In this document: one piece after another, positions 61,747 to 64,000 of the stretch
Layout of the letters: each line of letters begins with the position of its first letter
Position numbering within the stretch: the first letter of the stretch is position 1
Source of the DNA: GBS-DC sp964451985
Lineage (GTDB): Bacteria; Armatimonadota; Fimbriimonadia; Fimbriimonadales; GBS-DC
Assembly: GCA_964451985.1 (NCBI GenBank)
Contig: CAYVKB010000001.1
Coordinates: forward strand, 1 to 64,000
Length of the DNA: 64,000 bases
Reading direction: 5' to 3'
Position numbers and translations under genes: made by a program
The notes under the pieces: model-generated
Database searches by the model: none
What the model was told of the DNA's origin: nothing
The model's input: only the letters and a program-made list of their open reading frames with translations

Positions 61747-62283
61747 TTAACCACCTTCCGTTATGATAGACTGGATGATTGGGTGGGCTTTCAAGCGCGA
61801 CAGCGCCCGCGTGATGCGTTTGCGCACGGCTTCCTCGTTCAAGCCCATCCGCTGGGCAATCTCACGATAACTCAAGCCGATGCCATAACGCAACTCGAAC
61901 ATCTGCCGATCACTTTCAGACAGCGTCTGCATCGCTTCCTGCAATACAAAGTACAGCAACAACTCATCTTCAGGGATGGAGTAGGTCTCGGTCTCCAGCT
62001 CCGCCTCCAGCCCCAGCGAGTACATCTCCTGCTCACGCTTGCGCTCGCGGTACCAGGTAAACACCGCGTTGCGCACGACCGTGCGCAGCCACGGCTCAAT
62101 TTTGTCCAGATCTCGTAGGTTGTCGAGGTTGTTGTACACCCGCAGCAAGCATTCTTGGGTCAGGTCCGCCACATCATCGTCGTGCGAACGGCAATAGCGT
62201 CGTACTAGCCGCTCGATGCGCTCGCGCAGCGCTGCGTAGAACTGGTGCTCCGCATACTGCGATGTCCTTTCTGCATGATACAT
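61747..62283 (-). CDS. ECF-type RNA polymerase sigma factor
   Basis: 178 residues from MYHAERTSQYAEHQFYAAL; GGAAGGTGA precedes this ATG. A start 35 codons earlier is open but runs into the hairpin-bearing leader. Region 2 (DDDVADLTQECLLRVYNNLD, WLRTVVRNAVFTWYR) and region 4 (LSYREIAQRMGLNEEAVRKRI) are clear. Followed at once by the ZAS anti-sigma gene, a classical pair. Transcribed from the consensus promoter at 62531-62559. Confidence 0.94.
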   Translation of the reverse strand: MYHAERTSQYAEHQFYAALRERIERLVRRYCRSHDDDVADLTQECLLRVYNNLDNLRDLDKIEPWLRTVVRNAVFTWYRERKREQEMYSLGLEAELETETYSIPEDELLLYFVLQEAMQTLSESDRQMFELRYGIGLSYREIAQRMGLNEEAVRKRITRALSRLKAHPIIQSIITEGG

Positions 62284-62317
62284 GCTAGTCACCTTCCTTC
62301 CCTTCGGTGCGCTCCCT

Positions 62318-62416
62318 ATGGAGGCTCCATCATTTAATGACTCGGAAACCGTCCAAAACCGGACAGGTTTCAGAGCAGAATCGGGCAAATTTCCCCTAAA
62401 TCAGGGAAATTTGCCC
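62318..62416 (-). promoter_or_regulatory. Structured leader of the ECF sigma operon
   Basis: In order from the promoter: a perfect 13-bp inverted repeat (GGGCAAATTTCCC, loop CTAAATCA, GGGAAATTTGCCC; 62383-62416), an imperfect one (AAACC.GTCC/GGACAGGTTT; 62347-62370), then ATGGAG-G-CTCCAT (62318-62330) about 35 nt before the start codon. This could be an operator, an attenuator or a regulatory RNA fold. Nothing else is visible in 62284-62592. Confidence 0.6.
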
Positions 62417-62530
62417 TGTGGAAGTGAGTGGCTACAACGCAAGTGAGGAAAGGAGCGGCGCAATATACCGCAATTTGGAGAGTACCTTCCCGACCCTGCT
62501 GTTGAAATTCCTCCGCCTTCCGCTGTATCT

Positions 62531-62559
62531 ATTATATATCAGATTCAGTGGAATGTCAA
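62531..62559 (-). promoter_or_regulatory. Consensus promoter of the ECF sigma/anti-sigma operon
   Basis: On the minus strand TTGACA (62554-62559), a 17-nt spacer and TATAAT (62531-62536), a perfect housekeeping-sigma promoter. It predicts a leader of roughly 240 nt. Confidence 0.75.
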
Positions 62560-62592
62560 GGGAGCGGACAGGTATTTGGGCAAGATTTGCGC

Positions 62593-63270
62593 TCAAAATA
62601 GGCGCATTTGCTCTTCGCCTTCGGGCGGGATAGGTTGTTGCGTATCCAGCAGGCGTCGAATCTCTTTCACTTTCTCACGGGCGGCGATGAGGTCTTCCAC
62701 CAGTGAGCGATAGGATTTCTCGTAGGCTTCGCCCGCCTGACGCAGGATGTAGGCAGGATGCAACGCGGCGATGACCGCCAGCGCGTAACGGTTGCTGAAC
62801 CACAGCCCCCGCTCCTGCATTATCTTGAAGTTTTTATGAATCAGCGTGGACGCCGCCGGCGAGCCGAGACACACAATCACTAATGGTTTGATGATGGTTA
62901 GTTGCGCGTCCAGCCAGGGGAAGCAGGCGTTGATTTCGTCTTGCGTGGGTGGTCGGTTGCGGGCGCGTCCATTCTCAATCACGCACGCGCGGCACTTGAC
63001 GATGTTGCAGATGTATACGTGGCGTCGCGTCATGCCCGCCTCGCGCAGGGCTTTGTCCAATAGCGCGCCTGCTCTACCGACGAAGGGGCGTCCAGTGGCA
63101 TCCTCCTGCTCGCCGGGTCCCTCGCCCACAATCACAAGGGGTGAGCGCGGGTTGCCCTCGCCGAACACAACGTTTGTGCGCGTTTGCGACAGGGGGCAAG
63201 CCACGCATACCTTCGCACGGGCTTCCACTTCCGCCAGCAGTTCCTCTAAGGGGCGGTCGTCACTTAGCAT
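62593..63270 (-). CDS. Type-4 uracil-DNA glycosylase (Fe-S family)
   Basis: 225 residues. VCVACPLSQTRTNVVFGEG starts the family pattern and holds two Fe-S cysteines. VGEGPGEQEDATGRPFVGRAG is the catalytic motif A, with YICNIVKCR and C...FPWL adding the remaining cysteines, and LHPAYILR is motif B. These thermostable-type enzymes remove uracil from deaminated DNA. The start overlaps the HIT gene stop by 11 bp. Confidence 0.95.
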   Translation of the reverse strand: MLSDDRPLEELLAEVEARAKVCVACPLSQTRTNVVFGEGNPRSPLVIVGEGPGEQEDATGRPFVGRAGALLDKALREAGMTRRHVYICNIVKCRACVIENGRARNRPPTQDEINACFPWLDAQLTIIKPLVIVCLGSPAASTLIHKNFKIMQERGLWFSNRYALAVIAALHPAYILRQAGEAYEKSYRSLVEDLIAAREKVKEIRRLLDTQQPIPPEGEEQMRLF

Positions 63271-63769
63271 TCGCTGCGCTCACCTCCTGCAGGGCGCGTC
63301 GCAAGCGTGCGTAGGTCTGCTCCATGCTTTCGGGCAACACGCGCGTCTCACCGATGGTCGCCATAAAATTCGTGTCGCCGTTCCAGCGGGGCACGATGTG
63401 CAGATGTAGATGTTCCTCGATGCCTGCGCCCGCTGCCCGACCTAAGTTGAAGCCCACGTTGAATCCGTCAGGGTGATACTCACGCTCCAACGCGCGGATG
63501 CACAGGCGCGTGAGTTGGGCGAGATCTATCCACTCGGCGTCGGTCAGGTTCGCCAAGTCGCGCGTGTGGCGGTAAGGGGCAATCATCAGATGCCCGCTGG
63601 TGTAGGGAAAGAGGTTGAGTATCACAAAGCACTCGGTGGAACGCCACACGATGAGATGCTCGGCGTCGGCGTGGGCAGCAGGCTTGGCGCAGAAAATGCA
63701 ATCCGCGCTGGGTTTGCCCGCTGTACTAACATACTGCATGCGCCACGGTGCCCACAGGCGTTCCTGCAT
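63260..63769 (-). CDS. HIT-family hydrolase (Ap4A phosphorylase-like)
   Basis: 169 residues. IFCAKPAA near the N-terminus (a zinc Cys pair region), then LNLFPYTSGHLMIAPYRHT and EEHLHLHIVPRW with the HxHxH triad. Likely a nucleotide hydrolase or phosphorylase acting on dinucleoside polyphosphates. TATAAT lies exactly 7 nt before the ATG (63777-63782), so the mRNA is probably leaderless. Coupled to the glycosylase by overlap. Confidence 0.93.
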   Translation of the reverse strand: MQERLWAPWRMQYVSTAGKPSADCIFCAKPAAHADAEHLIVWRSTECFVILNLFPYTSGHLMIAPYRHTRDLANLTDAEWIDLAQLTRLCIRALEREYHPDGFNVGFNLGRAAGAGIEEHLHLHIVPRWNGDTNFMATIGETRVLPESMEQTYARLRRALQEVSAANAK

Positions 63770-63776
63770 AGCGGTT

Positions 63777-63782
63777 ATTATA
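63777..63782 (-). promoter_or_regulatory. Leaderless-type -10 box of the HIT gene (TATAAT-N7-ATG)
   Basis: TATAAT on the minus strand followed by AACCGCT and the ATG, the cleanest example of this arrangement in the window. Confidence 0.65.
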
Positions 63783-63786
63783 CCGT

Positions 63787-63990
63787 CTATGCACTCGCTT
63801 CGGGGGTCTTTTCACCCTCTGCCCACACGACCGCCGCGTGCCACAATGCCGCGCCCGTCAGCCCCACACCCGCCAGCACTTGCAGCCAATTGTTCTGCGT
63901 GTAATGCACATAGGTAAAGTTCGCGAAATACAGCCCTAGCGCGACCATCAGCAGCGCGACGGGCCACTCTGGCGGGCACCGACGCCCCAT
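63787..63990 (-). CDS. Small two-helix membrane protein (N-terminus may lie outside the window)
   Basis: 67 residues from the last visible ATG, with two hydrophobic helices (PVALLMVALGLYFANF and LQVLAGVGLTGAALWHAAVV) and a charged tail. No family recognised. The window ends 10 bp upstream, so a longer start cannot be ruled out. Confidence 0.5.
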   Translation of the reverse strand: MGRRCPPEWPVALLMVALGLYFANFTYVHYTQNNWLQVLAGVGLTGAALWHAAVVWAEGEKTPEASA

Positions 63991-64000
63991 GCCCAGCGCA

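Overview
The window is one 64 kb stretch of a moderately GC-rich, gene-dense bacterial chromosome. It has two runs of 100 N at 50654-50753 and 59573-59672. The cell looks diderm and flagellated: there is a KDO cytidylyltransferase (kdsB), an SLH-domain porin with a long beta-barrel, a lipoprotein, a flagellar basal-body operon (flgB-flgC-fliE-fliF-fliG-fliH) and NADH dehydrogenase subunit nuoE. The mix of SLH porin, GH84 and GH99 glycosidases, large TPR membrane proteins, palindrome-rich repeats and many leaderless-type promoters best fits Armatimonadota or a relative. That placement is inference only; no rRNA gene is present.

Layout. 1-16 kb is almost all on the minus strand: an MFS-HEAT fusion, a lipoprotein, comM, a TIM-barrel isomerase, rpmA, an NSS symporter with an overlooked 37-residue partner, a Gfo/Idh/MocA oxidoreductase, a possible copper amine oxidase relative, a thioredoxin-NHL protein and the SLH porin. 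16-18.5 kb is a plus-strand rpoZ-like, dnaJ, pfkB-type kinase run. 18.5-34 kb holds BrkB, DUF1992, nuoE, a giant TPR protein, an LmeA-like protein, a YyaL-type thioredoxin protein, ApbE, kdsB, DUF1015, an SrlD-like dehydrogenase, a YbjQ-like protein, a large unknown protein and a tandem aspartyl protease. 34-43 kb holds a GT39-type glycosyltransferase, serS, argB, rsmA, a TPR mannosyltransferase-like protein and a GH99-like enzyme. 43-50 kb is the flagellar operon followed by glyS. 50-56 kb holds a CRISPR leader plus repeat, a stand-alone HsdR-N-like nuclease, tsaB, tRNA-Leu, tpx, GH84 and aroC. 56.4-60.3 kb is a tightly overlapping three-gene cassette: alpha/beta hydrolase, caspase-like protease and an unknown protein. 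60.4-64 kb has an HD-GYP response regulator, an ECF sigma/anti-sigma pair with a structured leader, a type-4 uracil-DNA glycosylase and a HIT protein.

The most notable points are these. (1) The hydrolase-caspase-unknown cassette, whose hydrolase carries an in-frame array of 12-residue repeats. (2) Both N gaps are flanked by identical 55-bp sequences. Collapsing each by 155 bp repairs the hydrolase reading frame and leaves a one-repeat CRISPR locus. (3) Several genes start 6-9 nt after a TANNNT box, so their mRNAs are probably leaderless. (4) At least three unrelated proteins contain in-frame palindromic repeat insertions, reminiscent of Rickettsia palindromic elements.

All functional calls come from reading motifs and domain patterns by eye; no database search was run. 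Start codons differ from the longest open frame where a ribosome site, promoter spacing or family N-terminus favoured an internal start.
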